In this document: in pieces, positions 9,541-21,300 of the stretch
How the letters are laid out: every line of letters begins with the position of its first letter
Position numbering within the stretch: position 1 is the stretch's first letter
From: Melitaea cinxia
Lineage: Eukaryota; Arthropoda; Insecta; Lepidoptera; Nymphalidae
Length of the DNA stretch: 64,000 nt
Assembly (NCBI RefSeq): GCF_905220565.1
Contig: NC_059414.1
Coordinates: 8,492,001 to 8,556,000, forward strand
Reading direction: 5' to 3'
The notes under the pieces: model-generated
The model's database searches: none
Told to the model about the DNA's origin: nothing
Seen by the model: only the letters and a program-made list of their open reading frames with translations
Program-made: the position numbers and the translations under genes

Positions 9541-12232
9541 AGGATTAATTTTTAGAAAGTGTCATTTTATCCGTTTTTAGACAATGAAGAAATATCGTTA
9601 GAATACGAAGGTAAATTTCGCACGCGTCAGTAAAGTTGTAATAGCTCAGATGGGAAGTCGGCCGGTCGCGATCGATTGAAAAGACCATGGTTCAAATCTT
9701 CGATCGATTAATATATTGTGTTGTTTGATCGATTAATATTTTGTTTAAAATATTATTTATATTTTATCATTATTATTTTTTTATTTTTTATATCTATTTA
9801 TATTTTTTGTCATTGGCGTAAAAAAAATATTATTTATATTTTATAAATATGTAATTCGTTTAAATATGATTTCCAAAAAACACGATTTAATAAAAATACC
9901 GAGATACTCTTGCATAAACAGCTAAAGGTTCTGTAAAACTTCACTCTTAATATAACTAATAAATAGTGTGTGTTACTGAGCGTTAGCGTCAGAACATCGA
10001 TGTTTACAATGCGAAACGTCGAAATACAATCGATGTTTTTTCAAAGTGGACACCCCTAGTTGTAATACACGATTTCACCCCCCATATTTATTCTAACCAT
10101 AGGCGTTATATTGTTACTTAAGGAGTAAACTCCGATAAAGATATTAATAATACAAAAAGCTTAAAATTGTTATAATTTTATTATTACTAATGTGTCTAAT
10201 TTATTTTTACACATTGACATTTTATGTCGAATTTTCCTGTGCATCGAACGTCTACTTAATTCAACCGCAAGATATTATATGCAACGCTAATTCTTATTAA
10301 ACCCAGTAATACCCACATCTCTACTTACTATTATAAAACAGGAAAGATTTCAATTTTTGTTTGTTTGTAATGAACAAAGTCTAAACTTGAAGATAAATTT
10401 TAAAAATTTTTTCGCTAGGAGAATGCTAAGTTATCACTGAGTAATACAATATAAAGAGCCAAAATCATGTAATATTTAAATTGGTACACATATAGTTTAG
10501 AGCCTAAGAAAGAATATAGACTATTTTTAATGTGAAAAAAGGGGTGTAAAGGATTGAAAGATGGGGATGAAAAGTTGTATGGAAGTATCGTCATTTTTAA
10601 AGCTAGAAGCTTGAAACTTATTTTTAGGCTGTTGATTCGATATAAATAAATATGACATTCAAAGTTTGTATGAGTTTTACTCTCAAGGGTGTAAAATAAC
10701 AATAGGGAATCAAGGATGAAAGTTTGTATGGAAATATGTAAGGTTTAGGATAATGTAAATGTAAAAGTTTGCGATATGAGACAAAAGTCCTTCGGGTTGA
10801 AGGGTGGGATGACAAGTTGTATGGAAGTATCGTCATTTTTAGAGCTAGAATATATATCCAAATCTTTTTCCTCTTGGATACTGTCATCTGTGAAATAGCC
10901 GTTATCCATAACTGGTAAAACAGGCCCTTAGTCTTAACTATTTTTAATAGATCTGTGGAATAATACATAGACATATTACGTACGTTATGTATATAAAATC
11001 GTTTGTCAACACTCCACTATTATATAACTATAGTCTTTTAGCCGCTTAAATAGGTATGTATATTAAAAATACGAGGATATACATACTCGAATGTATATAT
11101 TTTTAGAATATCTGTATGGTAATGTACCCACGTTGACGTTTATTTGTACTCCCCTCCCCACAATCATAGTGCAATGTTAAAATGTTATTTAACCTATGTG
11201 GATGTTTAGTAAAAATGCTTTTTGAAAAAAATTGACACTGAAATATGGGTTTCAATAGATCCAGCAAATTCCGTTACAAGCGCGCTAAAACTACCAAGCA
11301 AAAAAAAACAACAAACAAATTCTTCCGCTTTAATGTGTTTTATTAGATATATTATGTTATAAGGAACGTATAAATTCAGTAAGAATTAATTTATTAGTAT
11401 AAAAACACGATTTAAAAACATAATAACATTTTAGATAACACGTTAGCAATTATTGCGTCAGTAAAGTTATTAGTTAGAGTTAGAGTCGCTAACCAACAAT
11501 AAAGAAATTATGCAAAATAATATTATTCTTTATAGCAAGTAATAAAACAATTATTAGATTAACAAAAACTTACCTAAAAAGATCACAAGTAACAACTTCA
11601 TCTTGGTTTTTGTTTCGGAACAAGGAAAATACAAAAAATTACTACGAAATGTCAAAAATATTCAAGGTTATGGAGTCAGACGCAACTAAATATTGATACA
11701 AATTATTATATTAATTAATTTGCACGTTTCTTAAATATTTAATACTAAACTTATACAGAAATCATTACGCGTTCATTATTTGTACAATACGTATAAATAG
11801 TGCGATGTGTAAATCACAACTGATGATGTCCGCTCCGAGGGGTTTTTACAACCGGTTCATCGACAAATGATAGCGTGCTTTTTTATATATATATACTCGT
11901 ATATATAAATGTATATACTGTATTTACGTAGTTGTTGACTAATCAAATAATATTTAAGGTCTATTATATATTATTTTAATGTAAAATAAAAAAAAACTTT
12001 GAGGTTTTCATTAGATTCAGACAAGACGAAAAATCACATAACATATTCAAAATGTTTGTATAAAATTGCAGCCTCGGTAGAGTGTAGATTTTTTATCCAC
12101 TGATAATATTCTCAAAACCACTTTATATTTTTTTTTAAAAGCACGGCTTCTGTTTTAAATACTTTAAGGATTCAGAGATGAAATTCTGAAATAAATATAT
12201 TTGTAAACAATCAACAAGCGATCCCGATTTTT
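9541..12232. other. Gene-poor AT-rich DNA with eroded repeats
   Basis: 10380-10960 holds two degraded copies of a segment (gttgtatggaagtatcgtca) like the interior of Helitron-related repeats. 9640-9730 has a duplicated gatcgattaatat motif. No coding region is supported except the very short candidate exon at 11574-11601. Confidence 0.4.
11574..11601 (-). CDS. Candidate signal-peptide exon
   Basis: On the minus strand ATG opens MKLLLVIFL followed by a consensus donor GTAAGT (positions 11573-11568). This is the typical form of a first exon of a small secreted insect protein. No downstream exon was recognised to the left, so it may be chance. Confidence 0.15.
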
Positions 12233-12638
12233 AACCGACTTCAAAAAAGGAGGAGGTTACTCAATTCGAACGTATATATATGTGTATGTGTGTATGTATA
12301 TTCGGGGATAACTTCATCGTTTATGAACTGATTTCGATAATTCTTTTTTTGTTGGAAAGGAGATATCCTAAGTGTCGTACTAAGATAAGGAAACCAGGAT
12401 CTGATGATGGAATCCCAGAGAAATCCAAGGACACCCTCGAAAATCCGCATAAGTTTTTATTGGGTGTACCGATTTTGATGATTTTTAATTTAGTCCAAAG
12501 CCGATGTTTATCATGTCACATTTAAATTTCATCGAGATCTGATTACAACTTTTGGAGTAATCTTTGATAATGCGTATTTACTTGACTATTTTTTCGTCTA
12601 CCTACGTTTTATTACTTGTCGATGTAATTGAAGTCGGT
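12233..12638 (+). mobile_element. ACCGACTTCAA short DNA element, intact copy
   Basis: It begins aaccgacttcaaaaaaggag and ends gatgtaattgaagtcggttt, with inverted ends of about 11 bp and no internal break. It is the reference copy for the split element at 337-1788. Confidence 0.75.
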
Positions 12639-12922
12639 TTTTTTTCGTTTGCCAGCAAACACAATTATTATCTTTTAACTTTCTAGAATAATCTTGGCTT
12701 AATTCGATGCCGTACATTTGGACCGTCATTAATACCGATTACTGTCGTCACGAATAAGTAAAACTAATAGGCACTGCGTACTAACCGACGTACTGTACTA
12801 TAACTATGGACGCCTGCAACACTAGGAGAATAAATTGCAAATTCGTTTCTGATCATACCCTCGACCCTCCCCAGAAGCTCTTGCGAGTAGTATTATTTTT
12901 TTTTAATCTATAACATATGTAT

Positions 12923-12957
12923 GTATGTGAACGACGTACGTAACGTCGTTCACATAC
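12923..12957. repeat. Perfect 15-bp inverted repeat, 5-base loop
   Basis: gtatgtgaacgacgt pairs with acgtcgttcacatac around the loop acgta. Its origin is unknown. Confidence 0.85.
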
Positions 12958-13069
12958 GGTCACGGTCCACGGTCTGTTCCTAGGGTAAGCAACATAATGC
13001 TTGTGTTATAGGTAACTGTTGACTGATATAGTTACTTTTTTTTCCAAAACACATACATACAAATATTAC

Positions 13070-13172
13070 ATACTAAATATATATGTTACACCCAGACTCG
13101 GGGTGGGAATCGAACCCACAACCCCCGAAGCAGAAAGTAGGCTCATTACAAACTGCGCCAATGGGCTAGTCT
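13070..13172 (-). mobile_element. tRNA-derived SINE family C
   Basis: Minus-strand A-box (ccattggcgcagtttgt) and B-box (ggttcgattcc) are followed by the family's 'gagtctgggtgtaacat' tail. Confidence 0.65.
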
Positions 13173-13729
13173 TATTATTTAGCTGCTTTATCTTCTGTAA
13201 GATAAGTACTTCTTCAGTCGGACTGCTTCAAATATCGAATAAGCTATTTCCTGCTGTGCTTAAGTAAATATCATGCACGCACCCTATCTTCACTTAGCTT
13301 TTTTTAAAATAATTAATTGCTATTATTGTACTTTCCGCATATTATCAATGTTTTCATACTGGTTACTTGTTTTAAAAACTACAGTAAATAAAAATATCTA
13401 AATGGTTGGTTAATCCACTATACGTAAAGATATGGCTTATGTTATTGAATATTATATGAATTTAGTTATACACTTAGATGTGACCTTCTCTTACCAACCT
13501 TGCTTCTCTCGCTTATACCTATGTATTGTCCTTGCTTACTTAGCAAACGAAAACTATGAATAACTAGTAATATTATTTTAAAAAACAAAATGTTTTTATA
13601 TGCAATCTTTACTGTTTCTCTGTTTGTGTTAAGCACAAAATTATCTTCTAATGGTAGATAAAGATGTAAGAACTTCGATATTAGTGATGGTTCAATATTT
13701 TTCTATTTATTTTGTGTTAGAAATAGGAT

Positions 13730-13985
13730 ATTTATAACAATATAATTTATAACAATATTAGGTATATTCACCAGAATATTCATTGTTTTGAAATAATAAC
13801 ATTGTAAACTGAGAAGGAATAACAAAACTGTAACTCCAAGTTTCCGACTCCTTTCTGGATTATGGTATTCACATGTATAATAAAATCTCACAAACAGTTT
13901 TGCGGCAGTCACACAGTTTCACAAACAGTTGAGCATTTATTCGGTGCAGGATTACATAAATGGTAAAGATGTGTGGACTTAGTGT
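13730..13985 (+). mobile_element. Degraded Jockey LINE family 1 fragment
   Basis: It matches 930-1215 (tattcattgttttgaaataa; gattacataa...gatgtgtggacttag) with many indels and no open frame. Confidence 0.6.
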
Positions 13986-14002
13986 TAGAAAAGCACATTA
14001 AG

Positions 14003-14062
14003 CAGTCGGTCCCGGTTATTATCATAGTCACCTGATAGCAATCGTTACTCAGAGAAGATTGT
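14003..14062 (+). mobile_element. SINE family A scrap
   Basis: It contains gcagtcggtcccggttatta and gatagcaatcgttactcaga, the middle of SINE A. Confidence 0.5.
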
Positions 14063-14207
14063 ATGTAAGAAGATGTATAGTACTAGCGGACCCGGCATAC
14101 GTTCTCCTGCCCGGAAAACAGCTACCAAATTTTATAGCTTACATACCGATAGCAGCGCCACCTAACGGGTCCAATTGAGATAAAAACTAACATATTTTCC
14201 AAGTTAG

Positions 14208-14707
14208 NNNNNNNNNNNNNNNNNNNNNNNNNNNNNNNNNNNNNNNNNNNNNNNNNNNNNNNNNNNNNNNNNNNNNNNNNNNNNNNNNNNNNNNNNNNNN
14301 NNNNNNNNNNNNNNNNNNNNNNNNNNNNNNNNNNNNNNNNNNNNNNNNNNNNNNNNNNNNNNNNNNNNNNNNNNNNNNNNNNNNNNNNNNNNNNNNNNNN
14401 NNNNNNNNNNNNNNNNNNNNNNNNNNNNNNNNNNNNNNNNNNNNNNNNNNNNNNNNNNNNNNNNNNNNNNNNNNNNNNNNNNNNNNNNNNNNNNNNNNNN
14501 NNNNNNNNNNNNNNNNNNNNNNNNNNNNNNNNNNNNNNNNNNNNNNNNNNNNNNNNNNNNNNNNNNNNNNNNNNNNNNNNNNNNNNNNNNNNNNNNNNNN
14601 NNNNNNNNNNNNNNNNNNNNNNNNNNNNNNNNNNNNNNNNNNNNNNNNNNNNNNNNNNNNNNNNNNNNNNNNNNNNNNNNNNNNNNNNNNNNNNNNNNNN
14701 NNNNNNN
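14208..14707. other. Assembly gap, 500 N
   Basis: An exact run of 500 undetermined bases, probably a fixed-size scaffold gap of unknown true length. Confidence 1.
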
Positions 14708-16653
14708 AGTCTCATCCAAATAACATCTTAAACGCTCTTCTCCTTCTTCTTCTTCTTCGAGGAGTAATTCTTTTTAAAGATGATGTTTTTTTACATAAAT
14801 AAAAAAATATATACATATAACATTTATTTATTACGCTTTTACAACATAATTAATTTAAAAAAAACATTATTTTGTTTTTAAAAAGAACGCTAACGTAGTA
14901 ATAGAATAGACTGGCAAGTTAATATATGGCGCATCCATGGCTGAGATTACCAATTTTCAATCCCAATTTTTTTATACACTATACACAATACTTTTAAAAC
15001 AATTTAATATTTTGAATGTAGATGTTGTCACAAACGATTCAGTGGAATACAATGAGCAAAATATTTTTACAATTATTGTTTTTTTTTACCCTTCATTCAT
15101 AACGAAACTTTCTAATTACAATTGTAAATTAAATCAATATTGCTTTATTTATTTATTTACACAAGGTACTGTGTGATTTTAAGTATTAACTAGTTATTTA
15201 TTTTTATACAGAGTGGACACAAGTCAAAGGCAATAAATTAAACCGCATATTGTTACATTCAATTTCTAAGTTCTATACAAATAATCAGTTAAATAGAAGC
15301 ACTATTTAGGCACCATTATATATTCACGTGAAGAAAATAGTAACTCATTGATGTCGCTCAGCTTAGCCACACCCACGCGATGTAATTTGTTATATATTAA
15401 TTAGTCAAGCTAATTAAATCACAGTAAATTCTGTCTGTCTGAAGAACTTACATCAACTAGCCAATATGAACGTGGCGCTCTAGTTCTACGATTTTATTAA
15501 TAAGGGCGTGACTAAGCTAAGTCCTTAACGCGAAGAGACTATAGTTTGCCACTGAACTTAAGCCACTCCTTCTATTTAACTGATTTCTTGTTGGCAGCTC
15601 AGAAATAATATATCGTATAATATGTGGTTTAATTTAATGCATCTTGTTTTTATCCTATAAGTGATATTCGAATTCATGATTTCGTTGGCCTCGACACGAA
15701 GTCTTCTGGTTTACTCGTGAAGAGTACTGTAAGCACCCACAAATGTAAGCCGATCTGTGAAATTATAAAATCTTTGTACTACACAGACATTTTATTTATT
15801 ATTTATTCAAGGAGTTTAGTTCAAAAGGACTACGCCAATCTATATATCCTCCATGAACAATGAAACAATGATGAAACAAATGCTTTTGATAACAAGAAAA
15901 TAACTAATGAAATGAAAGGAAATTTGTTCCAAAATCATAAATTCAAATGAATTATATTTATTTGTAATATACTAGGCATCCTGTGTGTTTACTGGCTTTG
16001 ATATATTCCTTTTACCCCCGACGCAAAAACGAGGTGTTAAATTTGACCCCAATATCTATCTGTATGTCTGTGTGGCATTGTAGCTCTTGAACAGATGGAC
16101 CTGGATGAATGGATGGATGGAAAGTGAGTTTACCTTACATTACTATAGTATTTAACCATGTTTAGTAAAAATTGATTCGGTATTTTGAAGAGTATCAGCT
16201 CTTTTCCAAAATGATGTCGGTAATTTAAATTTTAATGTAATAATAATAATCGTTGAGTGTGAAGCATTTATTTATTTATTTATAATAATAATCTGTAATA
16301 CGTTAGGTTGGTTGATCGCCTTGAATCACCTATATTTTAAAAAAGTAAAAAAAAAATCTTACCATATATATCATAATAAGCAGTCTAAATATCGGAAATC
16401 TTTTGATCATGACACCGATACGTAACGATAAAGCGGATAGAGGTGAGCCGCTGTAATTACTTCTTGAACGCACGCGGTCGCCATCTTGTACTGTAACCAC
16501 GCTGTGAGAGTACTTCGAACGGAGAGACGCTAATTCTGATCGATGTTTTGACTGTAAATATATGAAAATAAATTAAGTTTTTTTTTTAACGTATAATTCC
16601 ATTTAATTTGCCTAAAAATAGCCTATTACATAAAGAAGACATTGAGACAAAGT
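14708..16653. other. AT-rich intergenic DNA
   Basis: No gene is supported. A repeat of the type 'acccccgacgcaaaaacgag' lies at 16014-16100. In particular, no exon for the missing golgin-84 C-terminus was found here on the minus strand. Confidence 0.4.
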
Positions 16654-16888
16654 TTGAACATTCTCATGCTGTGTAGTTACGGCAGTAAAGAATATAGCCA
16701 CCCACTGGTGTCCCGTGGGTGTCGTAAGAGGCGACTAAGGGATAACACAGTTACACCTTGGAACTTATAAAGCCGACCGGTGGCGGGATAACTATCCAAC
16801 TGCTGGCTTTTAAATACACAGGCCGAAAACGGGCAGCGGCGTCTTCGGTGCGACAAAGCCAGCCCTGCGGTCACCAACCTGCCTGCCC

Positions 16889-18334
16889 AAACTAGCGGCA
16901 AGCGAAGCAGCCACCCAAAGCTGGAAGGAGTTCTGTACGGCACAAGACCGTGAAAGCGTATGGGACGGTATTTACAGAGTCATCAGGAAAACATCTCGCA
17001 GAAACGAAGACACGTTGCTAAGGAGCGAGGTCGGCGAAACACTTTCACCGGATCAATCGGCTGAACTCCTAGCAAACACATTCTACCCGATGGACTCTGT
17101 GACAACCGAAACTGCCTATCACAAACAGGTCAGAGAGGCCGTAGAATACAGAACTCCTGCGGAGCTACAAGACCTTTCGGATGATGATCCACCTTTTACA
17201 GCTGCCGAGCTGGAACAAGTTCTCTTGAACCAAAATCCAAAGAAAGCTCCAGGTCCGGATGGACTAACATCTGACATATGCAGGGTGGCAATAAACTGCG
17301 ATGTGGGGTTGTTTTTAGCATTGGCAAATAAATGTCTATCGCTGTCTCACTTCCCCAAGCAGTGGAAAGTCGCCCACGTATGCATTCTCCGCAAACCAGC
17401 CAAGGAAGACTACACCCACCCGAAGTCCTACAGACCTATCGGACTCCTGTCGATACTCGGAAAGACAGTCGAGAAAATGTTAATAGGTAGACTTCAGTGG
17501 AGACTATTCCCTACGCTGCACCGCAGCCAGTATGGATTCATGCCACAAAAGGGAACGGAGGACGCCCTCTACGACTTAGTCGGGCATATCAGGAGGGAAA
17601 TTAAATTAAAAAAGATAGTACTTCTGGTATCGCTCGATATAGAGGGCGCCTTCGACAACGCATGGTGGCCAGCTCTCAAGAAACAGCTAGTAGAAAAACA
17701 TTGCCCGAGGAACCTATACGCCTTGGTCGACTCATATCTGAAGGACCGAAGAGTCATAGTAAACTATGCCAGAGCATCCTGTGAGAGGGAAACCACGAAG
17801 GGATGTGTCCAGGGATCCATAGGTGGACCGACCTTCTGGAACCTTATCCTGGATTCGCTTCTGAGAGAGGTACAAAGCATGGGAGTGTACTGCCAAGCCT
17901 TTGCGGACGATGTGGTCCTCGTTTTCTCGAGCCAGAAAACCAGCAACCTGCAAGCTTCGGCTGAAACCACCTTAGCGGCCGTACAGGACTGGGGCAAACG
18001 TAATAAATTGAACTTCGCACCGCATAAAACCAATGCGATGGTAATGACCAAGAAGCTAAAATACGATACCCCCATAGTCCACATGTCCGGCACTCAGTTG
18101 AGGCTTGTAGAAGAAATAAAACTGCTGGGGCTCATTTTGGACTCAAAGCTCACATTCAATGCGCATGTGGCCGCCGTATGCAAGAAAGCGGCTAACATTT
18201 ATAAACATTTAGCGCGCGCGGCGAAGGTGTCTTGGGGTCTAAACGGAGAAATAGTCCGAACCATATACGTGGCGGTGATAGAGCCCATCGTCCTGTATGC
18301 GGCAAGCGCGTGGTCCTTTGGAAGTTGTCTGTAA
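16889..18334 (+). pseudogene. R1 LINE ORF2, reverse transcriptase part
   Basis: The reverse transcriptase normally copies LINE RNA into DNA at a nicked target. The frame is open from the truncation point at 16889 (no stop before 17015) to a stop at 18332-18334. Numbering from 17015, visible motifs are SYRPIGLLS, SLDIEGAFDNAWW with catalytic Asp208, GCVQGSIGGPTFWNLILD (R1-style motif B), and FADD at 296-299. The C-terminal part of the palm and thumb follows (LLGLILDSKL). The frame breaks at about 18310 and coding similarity moves to another frame, with a second small shift near 18390, so the polyprotein as it stands is interrupted. The endonuclease is missing. Assignment to the R1 clade is by motif style. 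Confidence 0.85.
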
Positions 18335-21300
18335 GGAAGCAACTAGACTCACTGCAAAGAGGCTTCGCACAGAAAATATGCAAAGCGCGGTGTCTCTGAC
18401 ATCGGCACTCGTCCTCTCAGGCCTGCTCCCACTCGACCTTCGGATCCGAGAAGCGGCCATGCTGTTTAAAATTAAGAAAGGCCACTGCGAGGACCTTCTG
18501 CCACCGGGCAGAGAGCTGGAGCGCAAGGTGGGTCCGATGCAAAACCCCCATCCATCTCTACTCATGCCAACTGAGTATGAGCGCTTGGAGAGTCTGAACC
18601 CTGAAGACCTCGAAAAACACCACATCGTCGGCTCATACATCTACACCGACGGTAGCAAAATAGAGGGCAAAGTAGGAGAAGCCCTAACGTGGTGGGATCA
18701 AGGCAAGGAAGTAAGATACTCCACGTTCCGGCTTGAACCGCATAACACCGTTTTCCAATCGGAGATGTACGCACTCTTCCGAGCCGTGGACATGGCGAGG
18801 AAATCGAAAAAAAGCCCTATTAACATCTTGAGCGACTCTAGATCGTCACTTGATCTACTAAGGAGTCCTTCGGTAACCCACCCTCTGGCCATTGAGATGA
18901 AGAGTCGCATCAGGCAAATCCGAGAAGACAATAGAACGGTGCGGTTCTTTTGGTTGAAGGCCCACGTAGGTACACCGGGAAATGAAAGAGCGGACGAACT
19001 GGCTAAAAAGGCGGCCCTAACGAAAAAGACGGCACCCGACTACGATAAAGTTCCAGTGTCGTATGTCAGAAGGCGGATACGTGAAGAGACTGTCGAGTTG
19101 TGGCAAGAAAGATACAATTCTTCGGTAACTGGCTCGGTCACGAAAATCTTTCTACCAGACGTAAAGACCGCTTACAAGCTGGTAAGAAAATCGGCACTAA
19201 CACCGGTCGACACACAAGTACTGACCGGTCATGGAGGATTTGCGGCGTATCTACACAGATTCCACCTTAGGGACAGCCCTTCGTGTATCTGCGACTCAAA
19301 CTGTCAGGAGACAGTTCTGCACATTCTGCTGGAATGTCCGAGGTTCGGCAGAGAAAGGCTGGCTCTGGAACTCAAACTCCAGACAAAACTAGACCAGACC
19401 TCGCTCCGCACCATCTTGGAAAATGAACCGGGCAGAACGTCTTTCCTGACATTTGCGAGAAAAGCCGCTTCCTCGGCTGCAAAAAGAAATAGCACGACCG
19501 CTCTACCACAGGCTGCATTCATACCACATAGTGCCAGTACCGTCACAACAACTACCAACACAAACACAATTACACAGACACCGACACACGTTCAGGTCCG
19601 TGTCCCATATACCGTTTACCAGCCTGGGGCAACTGCTTCTCAGCCCCTGAATACCCAAACGCTGCGTGGCCAAATAACACAGACCACACCGTCTTCTCTG
19701 CAGAGTTTGTTCCAGAAGAGAGCCAATAAAAACGTACCTCCGCAACCTACTCACAGCAAAACACCAGTGGCCTTGTTCAAAGAATGGAAAGGAAGCGGTG
19801 AAGTGGGAATAAAGACCAGATGCGTGGCTCTGTTTATGGACAGCGAAGCGGAGAGAGTCGGAATGAGTTTTTGTCGCTCCGAAGGTCGCGATCGTCTGGT
19901 GGTCTCGCCGGGGCTTGCCCTGCTGATGACAGGTAGCACGCTAAACACAAGCATAAAGCGCTCTAAGATCGAGGCGCTTGCGCAAAAACTGAAGGACGAC
20001 TTAATTTACCGTCTGGTGCGGTTGAAAAATAAAACAATCGTGCTTTTCGAGGAAGGAGAAAGGTCTGCCTTTGCGCAGTCAAGTTTGTGGCTACAGCGGC
20101 TGGACGAGGCCTCCGGTGGGGCCCCCGGAAGGATCAGTGTGGACTCAATGAGAGTCGGGTATGACAAAGGCAACGTATCAGACAGGTACGGGTGTCTAAA
20201 GGCCTCACTGAACAACGAGGTCATTATATACGAAGACAGGGGGGAGGATCTAGGCTACCTAAAACCCAAGATCAGGACATCTAAACCCCCCGCATCGCCG
20301 GCTCTTGAAGAGCCCACACCCAGCGGATCGGAGCGCCTACAGAAACAGGTCGAGGCCCAAAAGGCTGAGTTAAGCAATCGGACAAAAGCCACACCGAAAC
20401 CGAGCCTGATGTCGATGGCGAAGTTTATCCAATCGACGATCTCCCCAAAACGAGGCAAAAAACCGCCCCACTTGTCCCCCAATCAGGTCGATACAAGAGA
20501 GCGGCAAATTAAGGCGTTGGAAAGGTTCACCGAGGACGAAAGTTCGAAGCACCCGGAGGCGCCACCAACTGTTCGAACAAGGGCCGATATGGGGCAAGTA
20601 ACACCACCAAAACTTCGACCAGCGTCCACACCATCTGAACACGCGCAAAATGCCCTTACCGAGTTCCTGGCCATAACAAAGGCAAACCGAGAGGTGAACC
20701 TGGCCACATGCAATAAGATCATGCAGACCTACCAGTACAACAACCTAAAGTTACTGGAGGTGGAACTCGAAGAAGCCGAAGCAGCCATTTACAACAACGA
20801 CACTCGACAGATACTCAAAGGAAATATGTCGGGGAGGTATATGGCTGCATATAACATCACAGCAGGCTTCGTGAGCGCGGTCGAGTCTGAGGGGCAGGAA
20901 CAAGAGCCTCAGATCTTCAATACACCACCAGGGGACCCGGTGGTGGTAGTGGCCAGATGCACGAGAGTAATGCTGGATGATCGGATACTCCGGATGGCTC
21001 AAACCATCACGGGGGACCGTGACGCCGATGATTCTTCCGTGGTCTGGGGGCTACCTTCACTGGAATGGATAAATGGGGTTCCAGGATGTGGCAAGACAAC
21101 TCGCATAGTCGGGGAATTCGATGAGGACGAGGAAGTCGTCATTACGACCACAGTCGAGGCTGCCAAAGAACTTAAGGAGAAGCTGGCACACCGCTATGGC
21201 GTTAAAGCCAAATCTAAGGTGCGCACTATGGCCTCCGTACTGGTCAATGGTTTTCGAGGGGGCGCAAAAATCAGCCGTCTTACGGTAGATGAAGCCCTCA

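Larger units (their letters stand above)
12639..13700. other. Intergenic DNA with degraded SINEs and a perfect hairpin
   Basis: 12800-12900 and 13165-13270 are eroded pieces of repeat family D (gacgcctgcaacac; gactgcttcaaatatcga). 13070-13172 is SINE family C in minus orientation (gggtgggaatcgaacccaca). A 15-bp perfect stem with a 5-base loop lies at 12923-12957. No gene is seen. Confidence 0.5.

Noticed and set aside
14122..14719. Minus-strand frames across the gap
   Set aside because: They consist almost only of undetermined residues.
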